Part shown: positions 1 to 6,293 of the stretch, piece by piece
Layout of the letters: every line of letters begins with the position of its first letter
How positions within the stretch are numbered: the first letter of the stretch is position 1
DNA from: RGIG4140 sp045532865
GTDB taxonomy: Bacteria > Pseudomonadota > Alphaproteobacteria > CAAHEQ01 > UBA3637
NCBI GenBank assembly: GCA_045532865.1
Contig: JAZSGT010000044.1
Span: forward strand, 1 to 19,749
Reading direction: 5' to 3'
DNA: 19,749 nt
Position numbers and translations under genes: made by a program
Notes under the pieces: model-generated
Databases searched by the model: none
Told to the model about the DNA's origin: nothing
Seen by the model: the letters and a program-made list of their open reading frames with translations, nothing else

Positions 1-216
1 TTTTTTTTGATATAAAAGATTTGAAAAATCAATTTGTGCAACAAGTTGTTTTAAATCATCTATTGTGAGATTATTTGTTGGAAGTGTTTTTCCCTCATTA
101 TCTTTGAAATAAATAAGATTTTTAAGCAAAAATAGAGGGATGCTTGTTTTTTGATAAGGTATATAGCTATTATTTTGGTTCTTTTTTATTAATATGTTAT
201 AAAAAGTATTAAACAT
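1..216 (-). CDS. Partial paralog of the adjacent HExxH membrane protein (N-terminal 72 residues only)
   Basis: An open frame starts with ATG at 216 and runs without a stop to the window edge, so only 72 N-terminal residues are visible. The family is not named. Residues 48-65 (NLTIDDLKQLVAQIDFSN) align closely with PLTETDIKNLTTYIDFSH at residues 120-137 of the neighbouring 418-residue protein. The similarity extends about 25 residues upstream with a single one-residue gap, so the two look like tandem paralogs. This copy begins shortly before the conserved region and lacks the two hydrophobic segments that the neighbour carries in front of it. The start lies 9 nt after the upstream stop, and an AAAGGA within the last codons of that gene may serve as a distant ribosome site, so the pair is probably co-transcribed. 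Whether this copy has a HExxH motif cannot be seen here. Confidence 0.7.
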   Translation of the reverse strand, partial: MFNTFYNILIKKNQNNSYIPYQKTSIPLFLLKNLIYFKDNEGKTLPTNNLTIDDLKQLVAQIDFSNLLYQKK

Positions 217-225
217 TAAAAAAGA

Positions 226-1482
226 TTAGTCCTTTCCATGCAAATGGGGGATAAATTGAAAGAGTGCTATGGGTTGTTGTTTTGAAATTTTGATACGGCT
301 TATATCTTGAGGAATGCCTGTTTCAGTTGTAAAATAAGTGTTAAAATCTGGTATCATATTGACTTCATGTTGGATAATACTAGGTGTGTGTTTTAGAATT
401 GAACTTACTTCATTTTCACGTTTTAATACATCTTCATTAATATAAGTTTTTCTCCAATTGAGGCAGTATGTGTTAAAATTTGCTTTATCTGTTTTGGAAG
501 AAAAAGGACCACATGCTGTAACAAAAATTTCTTCACGTAGTTTTTTATCACTTTCTAAAAGGCATTTCATCAAGATGCCAATACTCATTTCTTCAGTTTT
601 TCCTTTGCGTTCACGCTCGCTCAGTGTTGGGTGTTGTTTTTTGATTTTTTTTAATTGACTGGTGTAAAGTGTTTTTTCCCAGTTAGTTAGATCATTTTTT
701 GACGAATTATGTTGTTGGCATTCGTTTGTGATTTCATAATTTAAAACGTAATTTAAGCCTTGTGCCTGTGCCTCATTTATCAAATGTAAATAGTGGTTTA
801 AATTTTTTAAACAATAAGAACCATCTTGAGCTTGTTTGAGATGAAGTATTTCATGCGCAGTAACTAAAGGATTGTCAAAATTTTGAAGAATAATTTTCCC
901 CTCAATATCAATTTCAGGGGCAAAATCTGAAATGCCAGAACAATATAAATTTTTATCAATAAGAAGAGTTGCTGTTCGAATTTTACTTTTAAGAATCTTG
1001 GCAACAAGTGGGCTATAGTAAGCTGTAATAATTAAATCTTGAAGGATAAATTGTTGTTCTGATTTTTTAAGGTGTGAAAAATCAATATAAGTTGTGAGAT
1101 TTTTGATGTCAGTTTCAGTCAAAGGATCATAAACAGAGGTGGTATTTTTTGAAGGATACTTCACATAACAAAGCTGTTGTAAGACATCAGAAGAAACGCT
1201 TATTTCTCTTTTTTTGTTTGGAAATAATTCGTTCAATAATTTAAACGTTTTTCGTGTGATAAAAATCCATAAACTTGTTGTTATTAAAGGAGATAAGATA
1301 TTAAAAAGGGAATGTTCTTTTGAAGATTGTTTTTTTTTATCAAAAAATTCAATTGAATTATTTAAAAGAATAGAGCCTTGATAAACAGAAAAAGCAAGAG
1401 ATGCTAAATAACATAAGAAAAAGATTTTTCTTTTTTTATGGGTATTTTTTTGAAGCCGGTTTTGTAAAATAGAAGCACTCAT
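226..1482 (-). CDS. Membrane-anchored putative zinc metallopeptidase (HExxH)
   Basis: The 418-residue protein is of a family I cannot name with certainty. It has a basic N-terminus, a hydrophobic segment at about residues 19-41 and a second at about 59-77, then a long soluble part. The soluble part holds HEILH at 210-214, preceded by a hydrophobic strand-like stretch and followed by Glu237 in NEAQAQ. That matches the gluzincin-like pattern HExxH...E, in which two His and a downstream Glu bind zinc. Similar HExxH...EAxAQ arrangements occur in poorly characterised putative metallopeptidases of the DUF6782 kind, an assignment from memory that is not proven here. The C-terminal third is polar with no evident domain. 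The gene heads a probable two-gene unit with a paralog beginning 9 nt downstream. The ribosome site is weak (CAGG). Catalytic activity is inferred only from the motif. Confidence 0.72.
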   Translation of the reverse strand: MSASILQNRLQKNTHKKRKIFFLCYLASLAFSVYQGSILLNNSIEFFDKKKQSSKEHSLFNILSPLITTSLWIFITRKTFKLLNELFPNKKREISVSSDVLQQLCYVKYPSKNTTSVYDPLTETDIKNLTTYIDFSHLKKSEQQFILQDLIITAYYSPLVAKILKSKIRTATLLIDKNLYCSGISDFAPEIDIEGKIILQNFDNPLVTAHEILHLKQAQDGSYCLKNLNHYLHLINEAQAQGLNYVLNYEITNECQQHNSSKNDLTNWEKTLYTSQLKKIKKQHPTLSERERKGKTEEMSIGILMKCLLESDKKLREEIFVTACGPFSSKTDKANFNTYCLNWRKTYINEDVLKRENEVSSILKHTPSIIQHEVNMIPDFNTYFTTETGIPQDISRIKISKQQPIALFQFIPHLHGKD

Positions 1483-1568
1483 TTTTGCCTGTTTATCAGC
1501 TTTATATGTGGTTATTTTAATAGTTGTATGTGTAAGAAAATAAATATTTTTTATCTGTAAAAATTATC

Positions 1569-1610
1569 AAAAAAATATGTTAAACTCCTTTGGAAAAAGA
1601 GTTTAACATA
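1569..1610 (-). terminator. Rho-independent terminator after marC
   Basis: The arms 1576-1587 and 1599-1610 (TATGTTAAACTC and its exact complement) form a perfect 12-bp stem around an 11-nt loop. Read on the minus strand the hairpin is followed at once by seven T residues (1575-1569). This orientation terminates marC transcription. Confidence 0.88.
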
Positions 1611-1635
1611 AAATTGAGTTTTTGTCAAAATTTAT

Positions 1636-2247
1636 TTACATTCCAGATGTTTTTGCGATTAAAATCGTAACATTTGTGATGAAAAGTTTGGCAGCCATAG
1701 CAAGCAAAATAATCCCAAAGAATTTTTGAAGCATATATATGACACTTTTTCCTAAAAGTGCCTCAATTTTTTCAACAAATCGAAGAACAAAATAGATAAC
1801 AACAACGTTTGCAATCATGGCAAAAAACATATTGATGTCGCTATATTGTGACCGAATGGATAAAAGGGTTGTTAAAACACCTGCACCTGTGAGCATTGGA
1901 AAAACAATAGGAATAAATGTTGCATCTTTTGTGCTAGAAGGACCTCCAGATTTGAAAATTTCAACATCCAAAATCATTTCAAGCCCGATTAAAAACACAA
2001 CCAATGACCCAGCAATTGCAAAGGATGAAATATCAAGATGGAAGAGGGATAAAAAAGCTTCCCCGATATAGAAAAAACCAAACAACATAATAATGGAAAG
2101 AAATGTTGCTTTGTTTGTGTTGATGTAGCTTCCTCTTCGTTTTGTTGAAAGAATTGTTGGAATTGCCCCAATACAGTCGATTGCTGCAAAAATAACCAAA
2201 AAAGCACTTAAAAATTGTTGAAAATCAAAAGATGTAATAAAAGACAT
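1636..2247 (-). CDS. marC: MarC family integral membrane protein
   Basis: This 203-residue hydrophobic protein of the MarC/UPF0056 family has about six predicted membrane spans. Family features visible here are the early AIDCIGAIPTIL segment (the usual D-x-x-G-x-x-P motif), a central IPIVFPMLTGAG segment (the usual P-L-x-x-G-P-G motif), and a final hydrophobic span near the C-terminus. The biochemical function of MarC proteins is not established; the early link to antibiotic resistance was not upheld. The frame can be extended 12 codons upstream to a TTG, but an ATG at 2247 preceded by GGAGG (2252-2256) gives a normal length, so that start is chosen. The gene follows a META-domain lipoprotein by 59 nt on the same strand and ends at a strong terminator, which suggests a two-gene transcript. 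Confidence 0.9.
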   Translation of the reverse strand: MSFITSFDFQQFLSAFLVIFAAIDCIGAIPTILSTKRRGSYINTNKATFLSIIMLFGFFYIGEAFLSLFHLDISSFAIAGSLVVFLIGLEMILDVEIFKSGGPSSTKDATFIPIVFPMLTGAGVLTTLLSIRSQYSDINMFFAMIANVVVIYFVLRFVEKIEALLGKSVIYMLQKFFGIILLAMAAKLFITNVTILIAKTSGM

Positions 2248-2251
2248 ATAG

Positions 2252-2256
2252 CCTCC
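2252..2256 (-). promoter_or_regulatory. Shine-Dalgarno site fixing the marC start
   Basis: On the minus strand GGAGG lies 4 nt before the ATG at 2247. The longer frame would need a TTG start at 2283 with no such site, so the shorter product is preferred. Confidence 0.7.
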
Positions 2257-2306
2257 ATATTTTAGAATGTCAAAGTATTTCAACTTTGAAAAATTGTCAA
2301 CAAAAA

Positions 2307-2687
2307 TTAGTTGGGAAAAGTTGTTTTATTTAACTTTATTTGTGACCCATCTTTAAGTGTGAAAATAAGTGAGTTTTTAGTTTTCGAATATGAAGTAATT
2401 TGAGGAAGCGTTTCAAACCACTTTTGCTCAGCTTTCATGTCTTTTTCAGGTCCCATCATCATGGTAGAACCTGTTTCTTGAAATGTGATTTTGTTGCCGG
2501 TTTGTGTGTAATTTCCAAAATAATTATTCACAACTTTTCCATAATAGCGATTTTCATTTTTATCAAAAGCAATTAAAATAGGTGTTTCATTGAATTGGAA
2601 TTGATAAGCTGTTCCATTTAAAGATTGAGTATTATTTTGACAAGCGTTTAGCAAAAAAAGTGGTAAAAGTAAAAATAATTTTTTCAT
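2307..2687 (-). CDS. META-domain (HslJ-like) lipoprotein
   Basis: This 126-residue predicted lipoprotein has a hydrophobic signal peptide ending in the lipobox LNAC, with Cys16 as the lipidated residue. Residues 22-120 read as a META domain. The domain's opening NGTAY..., the VNNYFGNYTQTGNKITF strand pair, the STMMMGP segment (74-80, where the family often has T-R-M-x-C), the following acidic-aromatic helix (Glu87, F91), and the closing LIFTLKDGSQIKL strands are all visible. In E. coli the META protein HslJ is a heat-inducible outer-membrane protein linked to novobiocin resistance; the molecular role of the fold is unclear. The start is supported by AGGAG 6 nt upstream. It is divergent from the lipoprotein at 2800 and lies upstream of marC on the same strand. 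Confidence 0.85.
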   Translation of the reverse strand: MKKLFLLLPLFLLNACQNNTQSLNGTAYQFQFNETPILIAFDKNENRYYGKVVNNYFGNYTQTGNKITFQETGSTMMMGPEKDMKAEQKWFETLPQITSYSKTKNSLIFTLKDGSQIKLNKTTFPN

Positions 2688-2799
2688 CTAAATCTCCTTT
2701 GGGATTTTTTTACATATTAAAACCTCTTTGGAATAAATGCAAATTTTTCTTGCAAAAGGAGGGAAAAAAAATTAAAAATTGTATTGAGGAGTACTTAAA

Positions 2800-3186
2800 A
2801 TGAAAGCGTTATATTGTCTGTTAATATTTTTTTTAGTGTCAGCTTGTTCATTTATAGATAAAGGACCACAAGCCTCAACACAAAAATATCAGGAAGTTTT
2901 AGATCAGTGGCTTGGAAAAGGAAAAGAAGATCTTGTTTCTGTATGGGGTAACCCATCTTATGATTACACTAAAAAAGATATTAATTATGTTGTGTATATA
3001 AAAAATAAGATGAAACCTGTTGCTTCTGGGAATAAAATTGAAAGAATGCCTCGTATGGCCTTGGATTATTCCTTTTTTAAAGATGACACAGCAGCAGTTT
3101 CTAAAGGGTGCACAACTGTTTTTATCATACAAGACGATTATATCAGACAGTGGCGTTTTGAGGGTGCAGAGTGTCAAGTGTATTAG
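2800..3186 (+). CDS. Small predicted lipoprotein with SmpA/OmlA-like N-terminal segment
   Basis: This 128-residue protein has a signal peptide ending in the lipobox VSAC (Cys16). The mature part contains DQWLGKGKEDLVSVWGNPS (35-53), a motif pattern common in small Gram-negative lipoproteins in which a helix is followed by W-G-x-P. The C-terminal half is beta-rich and contains Cys104 and Cys125, which could form a disulfide; the closing RFEGAEC resembles the ends of similar lipoproteins. The function is unknown. It is preceded by GAGGAG 8-9 nt before the ATG. It is the first gene of a tight plus-strand run; the peptidase start is 15 nt beyond its stop. It lies divergent from the META lipoprotein across a 112-nt gap. 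Confidence 0.8.
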   Translation: MKALYCLLIFFLVSACSFIDKGPQASTQKYQEVLDQWLGKGKEDLVSVWGNPSYDYTKKDINYVVYIKNKMKPVASGNKIERMPRMALDYSFFKDDTAAVSKGCTTVFIIQDDYIRQWRFEGAECQVY

Positions 3187-3201
3187 GTTAAGGGCTTTGT
3201 G

Positions 3202-4275
3202 ATGAAAAAACTGATTAAACCGAATGCATTAAAAAAAGGAGATAAAATAGCATGTGTTGCCCTTTCATCTGGGCTCGCAACGATTGCTTCAAAGCGTTAT
3301 AAACGGGCTAAAAAACAATTTGAAGAAGCTTTTTCGCTTCAAGTAATTGAGATGCCTCATACACTTGATGACCCAATGGATATTTATCAAAATCCTAAAA
3401 ATCGCTTAGATGATTTTATGAATGCTTTTTTAGATCCAACAATAAAAGGTATTATCACAACAATTGGTGGTGACGATACAATTAGGCTTTTGAATTTAAT
3501 GGATGAAACTCATTTTAATATTATTAAGAATAATCCTAAAATTTTTCTGGGAATGAGTGATACGACTGTTAATCATTTTATGTGTTTAAAGGCTGGAGTT
3601 TCAAGTTTTTACAGTCCTTCTTTGCTATTTGGTTATGGTGAAAATGGTGGAATTCCTCCTTACATGATTGAAAATACAAAAAAAACATTGTTTGAAACAA
3701 ATGCAATAGGGGTATTGCCACAAAGTGATTTTTATATCACTGAATTTTGGGATTTTATTGAGCAAGATAATGTATTTAGAAAAAGAAGAAATACTTCAGG
3801 ATGGCAATTTTTGGGTGCTCGTAAGAAGGTAACAGGTCGTTTAATGGGTGGATGTCTTGAGGTTTTAAATTTTATCAATGGAACAAAATTGTGGCCAAGT
3901 CAATCTGAATGGAAAGATACTGTTTTATTTATTGAAACAAGTGAAGATAAACCAACTCCTGCTCAAGTAACGTATTTTTTAAGAAATTTAGCTGCACAAG
4001 GAATTTTGCCTTTTATAAAAGGAATTTTATTTGCAAGGCCTGGTGGTGAGTTTTTAGAAACAGAAAAACAAAAAGAAGAGGCGTTTGTAAATACATATAA
4101 AGATTATGATTTAGCAATTTTAAAGGTTTTGACGGAATATCATGTTGATATTCCAGTTGTTACACATATGGATTTTGGGCATACGGTTCCTCAATTGATA
4201 TTACCATATGGGGGTATGGTTGAAATTAACCCAATTGAGAAAAATGTTTCGATTTTAGAAAGTGGAGTTGTTTAA
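3202..4275 (+). CDS. S66 family serine carboxypeptidase (LdcA/MccF-like)
   Basis: The product belongs to peptidase family S66, which includes cytoplasmic L,D-carboxypeptidases that trim the terminal D-Ala from murein tetrapeptide and MccF, which cleaves toxic aminoacyl-nucleotides such as processed microcin C. Numbered from a GTG one codon earlier, the nucleophile Ser120 sits in FLGMSDTT, the glutamate Glu246 in FIETSED, and the histidine His328 in FGHTVP, which together complete the Ser-Glu-His triad. The IETSEDKPTP version of the Glu motif is closer to the MccF-like branch than to classical LdcA. Length (357 residues) is slightly above the usual 300-350. An ATG at 3202 with AGGG 7 nt upstream is preferred over the GTG at 3199. 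The substrate cannot be decided from sequence; both murein recycling and detoxification are possible. Confidence 0.9.
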   Translation: MKKLIKPNALKKGDKIACVALSSGLATIASKRYKRAKKQFEEAFSLQVIEMPHTLDDPMDIYQNPKNRLDDFMNAFLDPTIKGIITTIGGDDTIRLLNLMDETHFNIIKNNPKIFLGMSDTTVNHFMCLKAGVSSFYSPSLLFGYGENGGIPPYMIENTKKTLFETNAIGVLPQSDFYITEFWDFIEQDNVFRKRRNTSGWQFLGARKKVTGRLMGGCLEVLNFINGTKLWPSQSEWKDTVLFIETSEDKPTPAQVTYFLRNLAAQGILPFIKGILFARPGGEFLETEKQKEEAFVNTYKDYDLAILKVLTEYHVDIPVVTHMDFGHTVPQLILPYGGMVEINPIEKNVSILESGVV

Positions 4276-4278
4276 AAG

Positions 4279-4785
4279 ATGACAAAATTGTATATTATGG
4301 GATCAGGGGGATCGGGAAAGACAACATTATCAAGGTTGTTGTCAAAGCGAGATAATAGCCCTTGTTTAGAATTAGACGATATTTATTGGGATAATTCTGC
4401 AACAGCTTATAATGTAAAGAAAAATCCAGATGAAAGAGATGCTGTTTTAAAAGATTTTTTATCTAAAAACAAATCTTGGATTATTGATGGTGTCTATTAT
4501 AAAGATTGGGTCAGACCTATTTTTGAGCAGGTTGATGTGGTGTATATTTTAAAACCTAATTTTCTTCTTTCTCAAATTAGATGTATTAAAAGAGACATTA
4601 TTAGGTGGTATCGAAAAGAAAAGGTTGGTGGGATAGTTTCTCTTTATTATTTGTTGAAATGGAATATAAAGTACAGATATAGAATACTTCCTATTGTTGA
4701 AAATATATTGAGAAAACAAAAGATACCATACAAGATTTTAAGAACAAATGAAATTACAGCCAAATTGAAAGAATTGGGTTTTTGA
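4279..4785 (+). CDS. P-loop kinase-like NTPase (FlaR/adenylate-kinase-like)
   Basis: This 168-residue protein is a small P-loop NTPase. Walker A is GSGGSGKTT at 8-16, close to the N-terminus as in nucleoside and adenylate kinase-like proteins. LELDDIYWDN (30-39) looks like the substrate-binding Asp-rich segment, and SWIIDGVYYKDW (66-77) followed by DVVYIL resembles the strand-loop pattern of the group often annotated as 'topology modulation protein' or FlaR-like AAA kinases. A basic helix with RCIKRDIIRWYRKEK (101-115) would correspond to the lid. The real substrate of this group is not known. It starts 3 nt after the S66 stop, so it is translationally close-coupled, and its own ribosome site is weak. 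It ends 9 nt before the HAD gene. Confidence 0.82.
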   Translation: MTKLYIMGSGGSGKTTLSRLLSKRDNSPCLELDDIYWDNSATAYNVKKNPDERDAVLKDFLSKNKSWIIDGVYYKDWVRPIFEQVDVVYILKPNFLLSQIRCIKRDIIRWYRKEKVGGIVSLYYLLKWNIKYRYRILPIVENILRKQKIPYKILRTNEITAKLKELGF

Positions 4786-4794
4786 GAGGATATA

Positions 4795-5400
4795 ATGCAT
4801 TATTTGATGGATTTAGATAATACTTTGTTGGATACATATCATATAGATAAGAATGGGGTATTGCATTTTCATTGGTCTGAAGATTTTGAAAAAGACTTTG
4901 GGATATCCTCAAAGGTGTTGCAAGAATTGTTTGATGGGCCCTTTTTGATTGCTTTGCAAAGAACAAAAAGTTTGGAACGGTTTGTTGAACCCTTTTTAAA
5001 AAAACATAAATTAAATATATCTGTTGCCGATTTTTTAGAATATTGGCTTTCAAGAGATATGCGTGTAAATACAGATGTTTGGGAATGGATTAAGTCTGAA
5101 AAGGCAAGGGGGCATTTGTTTCATATAGCTTCTAATCAACCACATATAAGAATGGATTATTTACTTGAAAATTTAACAGAATGGAATGATGTTTTTGGTT
5201 GGGTTTTTACATCTGCAAGATTGGGTGTATCAAAATCAGATCCATCTTTTTTTATCTATGCTAAAAATTATTTAAAAGTTCCATTTAATCAGATGTGTTT
5301 GATAGATGATTCTTCTGAAAATATTGCTGTTGCAAAATCGCTTGGAATGGATGGGATTTTGTTTCGAGGAATAAATGATTTAAAAGAACAGATTAAATAA
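4795..5400 (+). CDS. HAD superfamily hydrolase
   Basis: This 201-residue haloacid dehalogenase-type phosphatase has a helical cap of subfamily IA style. Motif I is DLDNTLL with nucleophile Asp6 and acid/base Asp8; motif II Ser113 lies in HIASNQ; motif III Lys147 lies in GVSKSDP; motif IV is the Asp171-Asp172 pair in CLIDDSSEN. All catalytic residues are present, so it is expected to be an active Mg-dependent phosphohydrolase; the substrate is unknown. An AGGA site 6 nt before the ATG supports the start. It is the last gene of the plus-strand run from 2800. A hairpin begins within a few bases of its stop codon but lacks a T-tract in this direction. Confidence 0.88.
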   Translation: MHYLMDLDNTLLDTYHIDKNGVLHFHWSEDFEKDFGISSKVLQELFDGPFLIALQRTKSLERFVEPFLKKHKLNISVADFLEYWLSRDMRVNTDVWEWIKSEKARGHLFHIASNQPHIRMDYLLENLTEWNDVFGWVFTSARLGVSKSDPSFFIYAKNYLKVPFNQMCLIDDSSENIAVAKSLGMDGILFRGINDLKEQIK

Positions 5401-5430
5401 AAAAAGAAGCGTTGAATTTTCAACGCTTCT
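5399..5430 (-). terminator. Terminator for the small membrane-protein pair
   Basis: AGAAGCGTTGAA (5405-5416) and its exact complement (5419-5430) make a perfect stem with a very short loop, which in practice opens to about six bases. On the minus strand it is followed by six T residues (5404-5399), which overlap the stop codon of the convergent HAD gene. In the plus direction the hairpin is not followed by T residues. Confidence 0.85.
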
Positions 5431-5448
5431 GATTGAGATTACAAAGTT

Positions 5449-5688
5449 TTATTCTTTTGTATTTTGATTGTTTGTTGTTTTAACAATAGGTGTTCCTTTT
5501 TTCACAAGAGAAGGTTGTTTATCAAATGGAATTTGATAGTTGATAGGTTTGTTTGAACAAAATGAAAGTGAAAACACTGCCATTCCACAGATAAAAATAG
5601 AAAAACAGCACCCTTTTCTATAGCCATTTGCAAAACCATCAAATCGACTGCGTCTTAATATTTTTTTCTCTTCATCGGTATAATTCAT
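5449..5688 (-). CDS. Small Cys-rich single-span membrane protein (hypothetical)
   Basis: This 79-residue protein of no recognised family has a charged N-terminus (1-25), then Cys27-Cys28 at the membrane boundary, a single hydrophobic span at about 27-45 that also contains Cys34 and Cys44, and a polar C-terminal tail of about 35 residues. The GYRKGCCFSIF arrangement parallels the KAGCGCGCLTGL arrangement of the gene immediately upstream, so the two may be distant relatives or partners. A clear GGGAGG Shine-Dalgarno lies 5 nt before the ATG, which argues that this is a real gene. It starts 12 nt after the upstream stop and ends at a strong terminator. Confidence 0.78.
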   Translation of the reverse strand: MNYTDEEKKILRRSRFDGFANGYRKGCCFSIFICGMAVFSLSFCSNKPINYQIPFDKQPSLVKKGTPIVKTTNNQNTKE

Positions 5689-5700
5689 AAAAACCTCCCT

Positions 5701-5961
5701 TTAATTACGTTGGTGATTTCTGTTGTTTTGAATTTCATGATAAGGACGTTTTGTTTTGATAACTCTTTGAGCATCAGGATTTGGTTTTTGCCATTGTTCG
5801 CCAAGTTTATCAAATGTCATGGATGGTGTTAAAACCGAAGCAATAACTGATCCTAACACAATCAAACCAGTTAAACACCCACATCCACAACCAGCTTTTT
5901 GACTGTGATTGTATGCTTTTGCGACATCATTATAAAAATCATAACTGTCATTAGTACTCAT
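5701..5961 (-). CDS. Small membrane protein with GCGCGC motif (hypothetical)
   Basis: This 86-residue protein of no recognised family has an N-terminal polar region of 23 residues, then GCGCGC (24-29; Cys25, Cys27, Cys29) directly before a hydrophobic segment of about residues 30-45, and a polar basic tail ending in an Asn/Arg/His-rich stretch. The cysteines could bind metal, be acylated, or form disulfides, but nothing in the sequence decides between these. A GAGG site 6 nt before the ATG and a near-consensus promoter upstream support expression. It heads a two-gene unit with the Cys-containing membrane protein at 5449-5688. Confidence 0.78.
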   Translation of the reverse strand: MSTNDSYDFYNDVAKAYNHSQKAGCGCGCLTGLIVLGSVIASVLTPSMTFDKLGEQWQKPNPDAQRVIKTKRPYHEIQNNRNHQRN

Positions 5962-5994
5962 TGTGACCTCTTTTTTTTTGAATTTGTATGGTTT

Positions 5995-6023
5995 ATCATA
6001 TCATATGTTTTATTGTTTGTCAA
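5995..6023 (-). promoter_or_regulatory. Sigma70-type promoter of the small membrane-protein pair
   Basis: Read on the minus strand, TTGACA (6023-6018) is a full -35 match, followed by a 17-nt spacer and TATGAT (6000-5995), a five-of-six -10. Transcription would start near 5988, giving a leader of about 27 nt before the ATG at 5961. Confidence 0.75.
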
Positions 6024-6231
6024 TATTTTTTGTAAAGTTCAACTGATATGCAGATTTTATTTGAAATAAAAGATGAATATAAATGTAAAAAAACAAGGAT
6101 AATAAAAATATATTGTTTAAAATTTGATTTTTAAAGAAATTTAAAATATGGATGCTGTAATACGTGTGCTGCGAGAATTTATAATATATTAAAAATATAA
6201 GTAGAAAGAGTTATTCAAGGGTTATTTCTTA

Positions 6232-6260
6232 TTGACAAAAGAAACTATTTTTGTAAGTAT
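6232..6260 (+). promoter_or_regulatory. Candidate promoter of the secreted 598-residue protein
   Basis: A full -35 TTGACA (6232-6237) is followed by a 17-nt spacer and AAGTAT, a poor -10 with three matches. It lies about 30 nt before the ATG at 6294. The weak -10 leaves this uncertain and could mean that an activator is needed. Confidence 0.4.
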
Positions 6261-6293
6261 GAAGTAAGTGTTTTATTTTCAAAGGAATTTTAA

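Larger units (their letters stand above)
5962..6293. other. 332-nt AT-rich divergent intergenic region
   Basis: No gene is supported here. The region holds a strong minus-strand promoter near its left end and a weaker plus-strand promoter near its right end. The middle (about 6030-6230) is very AT-rich and shows only tiny frames without ribosome sites, for example a 28-codon ATG frame from 6049. I see no hairpin strong enough to call a riboswitch or small RNA. The distance between the two promoters leaves room for regulatory binding that I cannot identify. Confidence 0.6.

Noticed and set aside
3202..5400. Microcin C-type biosynthesis or immunity locus
   Set aside because: An MccF-like enzyme is present, but no precursor peptide, MccB-type adenylase or MccC exporter is encoded nearby.
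5449..5961. Toxin-antitoxin pair
   Set aside because: The two small genes are similar in design and both membrane-bound, with no antitoxin-like DNA-binding protein and no RNA antitoxin signature. Size alone is not enough.
6049..6135. 28-codon ATG frame in the 332-nt gap
   Set aside because: There is no ribosome site before it, its composition is that of the surrounding AT-rich spacer, and nothing resembles a known small protein or leader peptide.
5962..6293. CtrA-type TTAA-N7-TTAA boxes in the intergenic regions
   Set aside because: Near matches (for example with a 6-nt spacer) are expected by chance in such AT-rich DNA and none fits well.
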